This document shows positions 1 through 9,188 of a DNA stretch of 14,736 nt, piece after piece (within the stretch, counting starts at the first letter, position 1; every line of letters begins with the position of its first letter). The notes under the pieces were generated by a model. It was given only the letters and a program-made list of their open reading frames with translations, had not been told where the DNA came from and did not search any database. A program made the position numbers and the translations under genes. The stretch is from Dethiosulfatibacter sp. (GTDB lineage: Bacteria; Bacillota_A; Clostridia; Tissierellales; Dethiosulfatibacteraceae), in contig JAHRFV010000258.1 of the NCBI GenBank assembly GCA_019084435.1, positions 1 to 14,736 on the forward strand. The letters run 5' to 3'.

Positions 1-76
1 CGTATATGCTGTGGCTTTTACAATACCCTTATGTTCATAAATCAAATCTTCAAATTCCTTAGCTATATTAAATAAA
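1..76. repeat. Inverted fold-back copy of the atpH interior (probable artefact)
   Basis: Bases 1-76 are an exact reverse complement of bases 182-257, with base x pairing with base 258-x and the match ending at 76/182. The 105 bases between the arms (77-181) are unique and are normal atpH coding sequence. The copy brings an in-frame stop (69-71) directly upstream of otherwise intact atpH codons. A 76-bp perfect repeat inside an essential gene, with no mobile-element gene and a similar fold-back at the other end of the window, fits a snap-back chimera from amplification or an assembler end effect better than a real rearrangement. Confidence 0.9.
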
Positions 77-77
77 A

Positions 78-461
78 ACCGATGAAAAAAAGAGAGTTGT
101 CCATGAAGTTTTTGGCAAAAATCAGAGTGAAGAAATCACTAACTTCATTAGGATTATATTGGACAAAAGAAGGATAAAGGATTTATTTAATATAGCTAAG
201 GAATTTGAAGATTTGATTTATGAACATAAGGGTATTGTAAAAGCCACAGCATATACGATTATGCCTTTGACAGCAGATGAGCATTTGGCTTTGAAAGAAA
301 AACTGCAATATTTGACAAAAAAAGAGATTGAATTGATAAATCGAATTGATAAAAACCTTCTGGGTGGAGTCAAGATCAAGCTTGGAGATAAAGTAATTGA
401 CGGTACCCTAAGAGGAAAACTTAACAGGCTTCAGAATAGTCTGAAAGAAATAATAGTATAG
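78..461 (+). CDS. atpH: ATP synthase F1 delta subunit (OSCP-like), 5'-truncated
   Basis: The delta subunit forms the peripheral stalk link between the F1 head and subunit b at the inner face of the membrane. The reading frame is open from base 78 to the TAG at 459-461 (127 codons). It matches the C-terminal two thirds of the family, with an EVFG...EEITNFIRIILDKRRI block, then HKGIVKA, PLT, and the characteristic LLGGVKIKLGDKVIDGTLRGKL near the end. A TTG at 159 gives a 100-residue open frame, but conserved delta-subunit sequence continues upstream of it, so 159 is not the start. Family members are about 180 residues, so roughly the first 50 are missing. The gene lies 20 bp upstream of atpA in the usual operon order. 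The break at 76/77 is the fold-back junction, so the truncation is probably not biological. Confidence 0.9.
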   Translation, partial: TDEKKRVVHEVFGKNQSEEITNFIRIILDKRRIKDLFNIAKEFEDLIYEHKGIVKATAYTIMPLTADEHLALKEKLQYLTKKEIELINRIDKNLLGGVKIKLGDKVIDGTLRGKLNRLQNSLKEIIV

Positions 462-472
462 GACAGGGGTGA

Positions 473-1990
<1,518 letters not shown>

Positions 1991-2021
1991 ATACCTTTTT
2001 ACATAGTCAGGAGGTGAAAAC

Positions 2022-2879
2022 TTGGCCCAAAACATGATTGATGTGAAACGCAGAATAAAAAGCGTGACCAGTACCATGCAGATAACGAAAGCCATGGAAC
2101 TAGTTGCAACAGCCAAACTAAAAAGAGCCAGAAAAAAACTCGAGGCCACAAAGCCTTACTTTGAAACCATATTGGAGTCGATTGCCGAAATTATGGCTCA
2201 TACAAAAGGCTTTAAGCATTCTTTTATTGACGGAAGACAGATTAACAACACTTTGTTTATTGTCATAACAGGTGACAGGGGTCTTGCAGGTGGTTACAAT
2301 GCTAATATATGTAAGCTGGTAGAAGAGAAGGCTAAAGAGAAAGATAAAGAGAATGTAAAAGTGATAACAATTGGAACAAAGGGCAGAGATTATTTCAAAA
2401 GAAAAGGCTATGATGTTGTAGAGTCGTATATAGGCTTTTCGGAAAGCCCTTCTCTAGATGTGGCAATTGACATCAGCAAAAAGATTGTACACATGTATAT
2501 TGAAAAGGAAATTGATGAGATATATCTTGCTTACACTGAATTTATCAGTACGATCTCGTATGAGCCGAAAGCATTAAAACTGTTGCCGGTTGTCATAAAA
2601 GAGGGAGAAATAAAGAGCAAGATGTTATATAGATATGAGCCATCACCTGAAAGTGTATTGGAGTATCTTGTTCCAAAATATCTTAACAGTGTGATTTACG
2701 GTGCGTCTATAGAGGCATCAGCCAGCGAATCCGGTTCTAGAAGAATCGCAATGGAGAGTGCTACAGATAATGCAAAAGACATGATCGAAGACCTTCAACT
2801 GTTATACAATAGAGCGCGACAGGCATCAATAACGCAAGAGATCAGTGAGATTGTTGCTGGTGCAGATGCTTTAAATTAG
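2022..2879 (+). CDS. atpG: ATP synthase F1 gamma subunit
   Basis: Gamma is the central rotor shaft coupling rotation of the membrane c-ring to catalysis in the alpha3 beta3 head. The protein has 285 residues, normal for the family. The N-terminal helix carries the hallmark RRIKSVTSTMQITKAMELVA, the ITGDRGLAGGYNANI block is at about 83-97, and the C-terminal helix reads SRRIAMESATDNAKDMI and continues to QEISEIVAGADAL. The start is TTG: a strong AGGAGGTG (2009-2016) lies 5 bp upstream and the family N-terminus aligns there. The ATG at 2034 would remove expected residues. It is followed by atpD after 18 bp. Confidence 0.98.
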   Translation: MAQNMIDVKRRIKSVTSTMQITKAMELVATAKLKRARKKLEATKPYFETILESIAEIMAHTKGFKHSFIDGRQINNTLFIVITGDRGLAGGYNANICKLVEEKAKEKDKENVKVITIGTKGRDYFKRKGYDVVESYIGFSESPSLDVAIDISKKIVHMYIEKEIDEIYLAYTEFISTISYEPKALKLLPVVIKEGEIKSKMLYRYEPSPESVLEYLVPKYLNSVIYGASIEASASESGSRRIAMESATDNAKDMIEDLQLLYNRARQASITQEISEIVAGADALN

Positions 2880-4310
<1,431 letters not shown>

Positions 4311-4345
4311 CAGGTCGTTATACATTAAGAGAGGAAGGTGAATTT

Positions 4346-4756
4346 ATGTCAAAGTTCATGCTTGAGATTGTAACACCTGAGAGACTATTCTATGAGGATG
4401 AAGTCGAAATGGTTATTGCCAGAGGTGTAGAGGGCGATATTGGTATTCTAAAAGGCCATGAACCCTTTGTTACACCACTGCAAATAGGAACACTCAGAAT
4501 CAAGATTGATGGGCAGTTTAAATTGGCTGCCATATCACAAGGATACATGCAAGTCACTAAAGAAAAGGTGGTTATTTTAGCAGATACGGCTGAGTGGCCA
4601 GAAGAAATTGATGTCAACAGGGCTGAAAAAGCTAGAGAAAGAGCAGAAAAGAGAATTCAGCAAAAAACAGCAGACTTGGATGTCCTTAGAGCTGAAATAG
4701 CATTGAAAAAAGCTATAGCAAGACTTGGGGTTGCAAAAATGATAGGCAAACATTAA
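4346..4756 (+). CDS. atpC: ATP synthase F1 epsilon subunit, with ATP-binding motif
   Basis: Epsilon sits at the foot of the gamma shaft and can inhibit ATP hydrolysis through its C-terminal helices. The 136 residues split into an N-terminal beta-sandwich (about 1-86, with GDIGILKGHEPF at 30-41) and a C-terminal helical hairpin (about 89-135, rich in Ala, Glu, Lys and Arg). The second part contains LDVLRA (111-116) followed by K122-A123 and R126. This fits the I/L-D-x-x-R-A...R/K-A motif known to bind ATP in the Bacillus PS3 epsilon subunit. The ribosome site is GAGGAAGGTG (4331-4340). It is the last gene of the operon and is followed at once by a terminator. Confidence 0.97.
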   Translation: MSKFMLEIVTPERLFYEDEVEMVIARGVEGDIGILKGHEPFVTPLQIGTLRIKIDGQFKLAAISQGYMQVTKEKVVILADTAEWPEEIDVNRAEKARERAEKRIQQKTADLDVLRAEIALKKAIARLGVAKMIGKH

Positions 4757-4782
4757 GACGCGGATAACCGCGTCTTTTTTTT
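4755..4782 (+). terminator. Intrinsic terminator of the atp operon
   Basis: A 9-bp perfect GC-rich stem (AAGACGCGG at 4755-4763 pairing with CCGCGTCTT at 4768-4776) with an ATAA loop is followed by eight T residues (4775-4782). The stem begins inside the atpC stop codon. Read from the minus strand the same hairpin has only two T residues after it, so it would end the convergent kce transcript weakly at best. Confidence 0.93.
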
Positions 4783-4787
4783 GATAC

Positions 4788-5603
4788 TTATTTATCAAGT
4801 CCAAGTATTTTTCTGGCTTCATCGGGTGTGGCGATTTCACGTCCCAGCTCTTTTGCCAGTCTAACAACCTTTTCCACCAGTTGTGCGTTGGATTCAGCTA
4901 ATACGCCCTTTGATACAAAAATGTTGTCTTCAAATCCTACTCGAACGTGTCCACCTTCAATTATAGCGACAGTAGCAAGTGGCATTTCGTAACGCCCAAT
5001 CCCAGCCACAGTCCATGTCGAATCCTTTGGAATACTGCCAATCATATGCAGAAGATCTCTGACTTCTCCTGGACAGGCACCCGGTACCCCCAATACAAAG
5101 TCGAAATGAATGGGGTGATTGATGATGCCTTTTTTGGCCAGGTTCAATGCAGTGTTGATCATTCCTCTTTCAAAGCATTCTATTTCCGGCTTGACACCCA
5201 GTTCTTTCATTCTGTTTGCGAACTTAATGATGTATTCCTCAGTGTTCATAAACACGTCATCACCAAAGTTGGTGGTGCCTGTACTTAGTGTTGCCATTTC
5301 GGGACTCAATTCTATTGGTTGCATTCTCTCCTCGGCAGAATGCCACACAGCACCGCCTGTAGAGGGTTGAAATATAATGTTGCATTTTTCTGCAATTTTC
5401 TCTTTAATGACCTTATAGGTCTCGTAATCCTGAGTGGGTTTTCCTTCTGTATCCCTGGCATGAACATGAACGACTGATGCGCCAGCCAAGTAACATTGGT
5501 AAGCGGCCTCTGCAATCTCATCTGGGGTGAGGGGAAGATTGGGCTGTAGATCCCTGGTAACCTCTGCACCGGTCAGCGCCGCAGTTATAATTAGTTTTTC
5601 CAT
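4788..5603 (-). CDS. kce: 3-keto-5-aminohexanoate cleavage enzyme family (BKACE, DUF849)
   Basis: Family members are Zn-dependent TIM-barrel enzymes that condense a beta-keto acid with acetyl-CoA and split it. The founding member, Kce of lysine fermentation, turns 3-keto-5-aminohexanoate plus acetyl-CoA into acetoacetate and 3-aminobutyryl-CoA. The 271 residues show the family hallmarks: E14 in TGAE, zinc ligands H46 and H48 in VVHVHAR, STGGAV at 81-86, and R221 with E225/D226 in RVGFEDN, which provide the third metal ligand and active-site acid. The order and spacing match what I recall of Kce closely. The start is ATG with a strong AGGAGGTC (5607-5614). The gene stands alone, without kamA, kdd, kal or CoA-transferase genes nearby, so the keto-acid substrate cannot be fixed from context. 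Family is near certain; substrate is moderately supported. Confidence 0.85.
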   Translation of the reverse strand: MEKLIITAALTGAEVTRDLQPNLPLTPDEIAEAAYQCYLAGASVVHVHARDTEGKPTQDYETYKVIKEKIAEKCNIIFQPSTGGAVWHSAEERMQPIELSPEMATLSTGTTNFGDDVFMNTEEYIIKFANRMKELGVKPEIECFERGMINTALNLAKKGIINHPIHFDFVLGVPGACPGEVRDLLHMIGSIPKDSTWTVAGIGRYEMPLATVAIIEGGHVRVGFEDNIFVSKGVLAESNAQLVEKVVRLAKELGREIATPDEARKILGLDK

Positions 5604-5637
5604 AAAGACCTCCTGAAATATTTCAATATCACCTATT

Positions 5638-5666
5638 AGGATAATCTATTTCAATAAAAGTGTAAA
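5638..5666 (-). promoter_or_regulatory. Candidate sigma-A promoter for kce
   Basis: Reading the minus strand, TTTACA (5666-5661) and TATCCT (5643-5638) are separated by 17 bp, matching the consensus boxes at 5 of 6 and 4 of 6 positions. The predicted start of transcription is about 20 bp upstream of the ribosome site. The box lies back to back with the promoter of the ABC-F gene. Confidence 0.5.
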
Positions 5667-5687
5667 GGGTATAGGACAAAATCATCT

Positions 5688-5716
5688 ATGACATCTAAAG
5701 GAATTTATGATAAAAT
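5688..5716 (+). promoter_or_regulatory. Candidate promoter for the ABC-F/omega-amidase operon
   Basis: ATGACA (5688-5693; 5 of 6) and TAAAAT (5711-5716; 5 of 6) are 17 bp apart, and the second box is preceded by an extended -10 TG (TGATAAAAT). The ribosome site of the ABC-F gene (AGAGGTGG, 5736-5743) lies about 20 bp downstream. No attenuator hairpin, of the kind that controls many antibiotic-resistance ABC-F genes, fits in the short leader. Confidence 0.6.
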
Positions 5717-5746
5717 TAACAGGGTTATTGAATCCAGAGGTGGCAT

Positions 5747-7684
5747 ATGATTGATTTAGCTGTTAAAAATCTCAAGAAATACTACAGCGCCAACATGATT
5801 TTTGATCATGTCACTTTTGATGTCAAATCAGGTGAAAAGATAGGCCTCATCGGTGCCAACGGATCCGGAAAAACCACCATTCTAAAGATTGTGGCGGGTA
5901 TGGAATCGGCTGAAGGCGAGCTGTTTCTGAGAAAAGGTTTGACATTGGGCTACCTGGAACAGTTACCTATTGTTGGTATGGAAGACACGGTGCGGAATGT
6001 CTTAAACACCGCATTTGATGAATTGAATAACCTAAAGCAAAAAATTACGCAATATGAGTTGCTACTGGCTCAAGATACGGAAAATTTCGAGAGGACACTT
6101 CAGGAATATGGGAAGCTGCAGGCGGAATTTGAGCGGTTGGAAGGCTACAGCATTGATGAAAAGATCAACAGAATCATAAAAGGACTTGATCTGGACAACC
6201 ATCTTGGAAAGAAATTCAATGATCTGAGCGGAGGAGAAAGAACCAAAGTGATGCTCGGAAAGGTATTGCTGATGAACCCAGACCTGTTATTGCTGGATGA
6301 GCCTACAAATCATCTCGATTTGAGTTCTGTTGAATGGCTCGAGTTATTTCTCAGGGAATATAAAGGCTCAGTGCTTCTAGTTTCTCATGACAGGTATTTT
6401 TTAGATAATGTCATTGATAAGATTCTGGACATTGATGAAAATGGCGTTGAGACTTATCATGGCAACTACTCCTATTATGTGTTGGAGAAAGAGAGACGAT
6501 TCTATGAAGCTATGAAATGGTATGGCAATCAACAGAAAAAAATAAAAAGAATGGAAGACCAGATACATCGTTATAGAGTCTGGGGAGAAATGAGAGATAG
6601 TGACAAGATGTACAGAAGAGCTAAGGAGTTAGAAAAAAGACTCGAAAAAATAACCCTTCTGGACAAACCTGTTCTCGAAAGGAAGAAGATAAATCTATCA
6701 GGCTTGACAGGAGGTAGAACAGGAAAATCTGTCATAACCGCTGATAACATATCAAAATCATACGATGATCAATTGATCTTATCCAGTGTTAATTTTGAAT
6801 TATTCTATGGCGATTCCTTTGCTTTGATTGGCGACAATGGCAGCGGTAAGACCACGTTGCTGCAAATGATTACTCAAGAAATCAATCCTGATGCAGGGCA
6901 AATCACAATAGGCGCTAGGGTGGAAATGGGTTATTTGCCTCAAAAAGTGACTTTTTCGGATGAAGAAAAATCCGTATTGGATACCTATATAAATGAATCA
7001 GGGACGACCTTATCTCAAGGAAGACATGATCTTGCAAAGATTCTATTCTATGGCGATGATGTGTTTAAAAGAGTCAACATGCTCTCCGGTGGTGAAAAGA
7101 GCAGACTTAGGCTCAGCATCATTCTAAACAACAATGCCAATCTTTTGATTTTGGATGAGCCAACCAATCATCTGGACATTGATTCGCGGGAAATACTGGA
7201 GGAAACACTATCTGATTATCAGGGAACCATTTTTTTCGTTTCCCACGACAGATATTTTATCAATAAGCTGGCTGACAGGATTGGAGAAATCAAAGATAAG
7301 ACGGTTTTAATCTATGAAGGAGACTACAGCTATTATAAGGATCAAAAGATCATGGAACAGGCAAAACCAAAGATTAACATCGATGAAGCTATCAATCTTA
7401 ATACCAAGAGATCTGTCGCTGATTCCAACATAATCACAGCCAAACCAGTGAAAACCATTCAGAAGAAGCAGACTGCATTAGAAGCTGAAATCATGGAATT
7501 AGAAGATGCCATAAACAATCTGGAAACGGAGATGGAAAAGAATCCGACTGACCATGAGATTTTAGGGAGATTATACGAGGAAAAAGGTAAAGCTGAAAAC
7601 CTATATCTTGAAAAACTAATGGAACATGAAAAAATAACCAATGAATTGAAAAGCTTTGCAGAAAAGGAGGAAAAGATAAGATGA
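5747..7684 (+). CDS. ABC-F family ATPase (ribosome-associated), YdiF/Uup-like layout
   Basis: ABC-F proteins are soluble twin-ATPase proteins that act at the ribosomal E site, either as housekeeping translation factors or as ribosome-protection resistance proteins. The 645 residues hold two ABC cassettes and no membrane segments. Cassette 1 has Walker A GANGSGKT (36-43), signature LSGGE (160-164), Walker B LLLLDEP (180-186, catalytic E185) and SHDR (213-216). A basic linker (about 245-310) corresponds to the tRNA-contacting P-site region. Cassette 2 has GDNGSGKT (362-369), LSGGE (446-450), LLILDEP (466-472, E471) and SHDR (499-502). A charged C-terminal coiled coil spans about 572-640. Both sites look active. 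The coiled coil and length resemble housekeeping YdiF/Uup members, and the short leader argues against an inducible resistance type. The gene ends in a 4-bp ATGA overlap with the next gene. Confidence 0.93.
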   Translation: MIDLAVKNLKKYYSANMIFDHVTFDVKSGEKIGLIGANGSGKTTILKIVAGMESAEGELFLRKGLTLGYLEQLPIVGMEDTVRNVLNTAFDELNNLKQKITQYELLLAQDTENFERTLQEYGKLQAEFERLEGYSIDEKINRIIKGLDLDNHLGKKFNDLSGGERTKVMLGKVLLMNPDLLLLDEPTNHLDLSSVEWLELFLREYKGSVLLVSHDRYFLDNVIDKILDIDENGVETYHGNYSYYVLEKERRFYEAMKWYGNQQKKIKRMEDQIHRYRVWGEMRDSDKMYRRAKELEKRLEKITLLDKPVLERKKINLSGLTGGRTGKSVITADNISKSYDDQLILSSVNFELFYGDSFALIGDNGSGKTTLLQMITQEINPDAGQITIGARVEMGYLPQKVTFSDEEKSVLDTYINESGTTLSQGRHDLAKILFYGDDVFKRVNMLSGGEKSRLRLSIILNNNANLLILDEPTNHLDIDSREILEETLSDYQGTIFFVSHDRYFINKLADRIGEIKDKTVLIYEGDYSYYKDQKIMEQAKPKINIDEAINLNTKRSVADSNIITAKPVKTIQKKQTALEAEIMELEDAINNLETEMEKNPTDHEILGRLYEEKGKAENLYLEKLMEHEKITNELKSFAEKEEKIR

Positions 7685-8490
7685 AAATCAGAATAGGCCA
7701 GATACAGATGCATATAACCGATGACAAGAAAGCAAATATTAAAAAGGCAGACAGACTCATCGATGAGGTGGTGAAACAGGGAGCTAATATTGTTGTTTTA
7801 CCCGAAATGTTCAATTGCCCATATACTTCATCATCCTTTCCCAAATACGCTGAGATGGAGGGAGGAGACACCTATCAGTTCTTGAGTGAAAAGGCAAGAG
7901 AGAAAGATATCTATTTATTCGGTGGATCAATTCCCGAAAAAACGATGGACAACAAAATTTACAATACCTGCTATATATTCGACAGGACTGGCAACAAGAT
8001 AGGCAAGCACAGAAAGACCCATCTTTTTGATATCAATATCAAGGGAGGACAGGTCTTTCGCGAGTCGGACACACTTTCTCCCGGAAACGACGCAACGGTT
8101 GTAGAGACTGAATTCTGCAAGATGGGTGTTATGATATGCTATGATATCAGATTCCCTGAATTTGCACGATTGATGGCGTTAAACGGTGCCAAAGTGATTA
8201 TTGTACCGGGGGCTTTTAATATGACTACCGGGCCTGCACATTGGGAGATGTTATTTAGAACTAGAGCCGTTGACAATCAGGTCTTTACTGTCGGCACTTC
8301 ACCAGCTAGGGATGTGAAGGGTGTCTATGTTTCCTATGCTAACTCCATTCTTGTATCACCATGGGGAACGGTGCTGAACCGACTTGATGGCGAGGAAGCT
8401 GTATGCGTGACCGAAATCGACCTGGATGACGTCGACAGCATCAGACAGCAGCTTCCAGTTCTAGAACAGAGAAGAACGGACTTGTATTGA
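7681..8490 (+). CDS. Nitrilase superfamily amidohydrolase, omega-amidase (Nit2) type
   Basis: Omega-amidase hydrolyses alpha-ketoglutaramate and alpha-ketosuccinamate, the keto products of glutamine and asparagine transamination, to the keto acid and ammonia in the cytoplasm. The 269 residues contain the full catalytic set: E42 (in LPEMFNCPY), K112 (in HRKTHLFDI), C153 (in MICYDIRFPE), with a second glutamate E189 in TGPAHWEM. The segments FRESDTLSPG, PGAFNMTTGPAHWE, RAVDNQV and the RRTDLY terminus closely follow the Nit2/omega-amidase branch rather than carbamoylputrescine or beta-ureidopropionase branches. The ATG overlaps the upstream TGA (ATGA), and AGGAGG lies at 7665-7670, so translation is probably coupled to the ABC-F gene. 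Substrate assignment is by motif likeness only. Confidence 0.9.
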   Translation: MKIRIGQIQMHITDDKKANIKKADRLIDEVVKQGANIVVLPEMFNCPYTSSSFPKYAEMEGGDTYQFLSEKAREKDIYLFGGSIPEKTMDNKIYNTCYIFDRTGNKIGKHRKTHLFDINIKGGQVFRESDTLSPGNDATVVETEFCKMGVMICYDIRFPEFARLMALNGAKVIIVPGAFNMTTGPAHWEMLFRTRAVDNQVFTVGTSPARDVKGVYVSYANSILVSPWGTVLNRLDGEEAVCVTEIDLDDVDSIRQQLPVLEQRRTDLY

Positions 8491-8511
8491 TAATTGAAAA
8501 TGAATATCAAT
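8486..8511. promoter_or_regulatory. Dyad upstream of the ferritin -35 box, possible Fur-like operator
   Basis: ATTGATA (8486-8492) and TATCAAT (8505-8511) form perfect 7-bp inverted arms separated by 12 bp. The element sits over the nitrilase stop codon and ends 4 bp before the ferritin -35 box. The AT-rich GATAAT/ATATC make-up resembles a Fur box, but the half-site spacing is one base longer than in the overlapping consensus, so the regulator is unproven. Confidence 0.4.
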
Positions 8512-8515
8512 TAGC

Positions 8516-8544
8516 TTGACAAGTTCATTTAATTCGGTTAATAT
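8516..8544 (+). promoter_or_regulatory. Promoter of the ferritin gene
   Basis: A perfect TTGACA (8516-8521) and TAATAT (8539-8544; 4 of 6) are 17 bp apart. The predicted transcription start near 8551 leaves a leader of about 70 nt that contains a hairpin (8558-8587) and the ribosome site. Confidence 0.7.
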
Positions 8545-8557
8545 ATATTTATGGATA

Positions 8558-8587
8558 TGATATGAACGGTATCACCGTTAGATATCA
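8558..8587. promoter_or_regulatory. 30-bp dyad in the ferritin leader (operator or RNA hairpin)
   Basis: Two nested inverted repeats, TGATAT (8558-8563) with ATATCA (8582-8587) and AACGGT (8565-8570) with ACCGTT (8574-8579), share one centre, with loop ATC. They are offset only by a 1-versus-2-base internal loop. The element lies just downstream of the predicted transcription start, where a repressor operator would block elongation or initiation. As RNA it would form a 12-bp interrupted stem 21 nt before the ribosome site. There is no T-tract, so it is not a terminator. Confidence 0.6.
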
Positions 8588-8620
8588 AAATAAATGTTTA
8601 TTAAATTCAAGGAGGATATT

Positions 8621-9127
8621 ATGTTATCAACAAAATTATTGGACGAGCTTAATCTACAAATCAAATATGAATTGGAATCAGCACATTATTATATGGCGAT
8701 GGAGGCATACTTTGATGCCAACGATTTGCCTGGATTTGCCAATTTTTTCAAGGTGCAGGGACAGGAAGAGCGTTTTCACGCTGAAAAATTCTACAATTTT
8801 GTTTACGAGACCAATGGAAAGGTATCACTGACTGCCCTTGATTTACCGGGAAAAGATTTCGATTCTCCGTTGGATGTATTTAAGAAAGCTTTGGTTCACG
8901 AACAGTTTGTGACAAAAAGAATATATCATCTGATGGACATTGCGGTTGAAGAAAAAAATTACGCCACTCAGTCGATGCTGAATTGGTTTATAGACGAACA
9001 GGTAGAGGAAGAAAACTCTATGAGAGAAAAGATTGCGGTACTTGAGAGAATCCAAGACAATCCTAATGGGTTATATATGTTGGACGGTCAGTTGGCTGCC
9101 AGAACATTTACGCCTCCGGTCGCTTAA
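8621..9127 (+). CDS. ftnA: Non-heme ferritin (FtnA type)
   Basis: Ferritin oxidises Fe(II) and stores it as a mineral in a 24-subunit shell in the cytoplasm, protecting against iron-driven oxidative damage. The 168 residues fit the bacterial FtnA size. Ferroxidase residues are visible at E17, E50 and H53 (QEERFHAEK), E94, and Q127/E130 in WFIDEQVEEE, with Y24 beside the centre. It lacks a haem-type methionine site, so it is not a bacterioferritin. The start at 8621 is set by a strong AAGGAGGA (8609-8615). A longer in-frame ATG at 8594 has no ribosome site and would add nine residues foreign to the family. It is transcribed alone between its own promoter and a terminator. Confidence 0.96.
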   Translation: MLSTKLLDELNLQIKYELESAHYYMAMEAYFDANDLPGFANFFKVQGQEERFHAEKFYNFVYETNGKVSLTALDLPGKDFDSPLDVFKKALVHEQFVTKRIYHLMDIAVEEKNYATQSMLNWFIDEQVEEENSMREKIAVLERIQDNPNGLYMLDGQLAARTFTPPVA

Positions 9128-9146
9128 ACTGAATTCAAAAAATAAC

Positions 9147-9172
9147 AAAAGGACGGTTATCCCGTCCTTTTT
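9147..9172. terminator. Bidirectional terminator between ferritin and radical SAM genes
   Basis: A 10-bp stem (AAAAGGACGG at 9147-9156 with CCGTCCTTTT at 9162-9171) encloses the loop TTATC and has T-tracts on both strands (five T on plus, four on minus). It lies 19 bp after the ferritin stop and 16 bp beyond the end of the convergent radical SAM gene, so it can serve both. Confidence 0.88.
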
Positions 9173-9188
9173 GAATTAAAAAAACATA

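Noticed and set aside
159..461. Free-standing 100-residue protein starting at TTG 159
   Set aside because: Conserved AtpH residues continue in frame upstream to base 78, so this is only the tail of a longer gene.
5717..5746. Antibiotic-responsive attenuator or leader peptide before the ABC-F gene
   Set aside because: The predicted leader is only about 25-30 nt, with no terminator hairpin or short leader frame.
8594..8620. Upstream in-frame ATG start for ferritin
   Set aside because: It has no Shine-Dalgarno sequence and would place the strong AAGGAGGA inside the coding region; the added residues are not family-like.
8562..8831. 89-residue plus-strand frame overlapping the ferritin leader and 5' end
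   Set aside because: It is out of frame with the ferritin gene, has no ribosome site and runs through the leader dyad.
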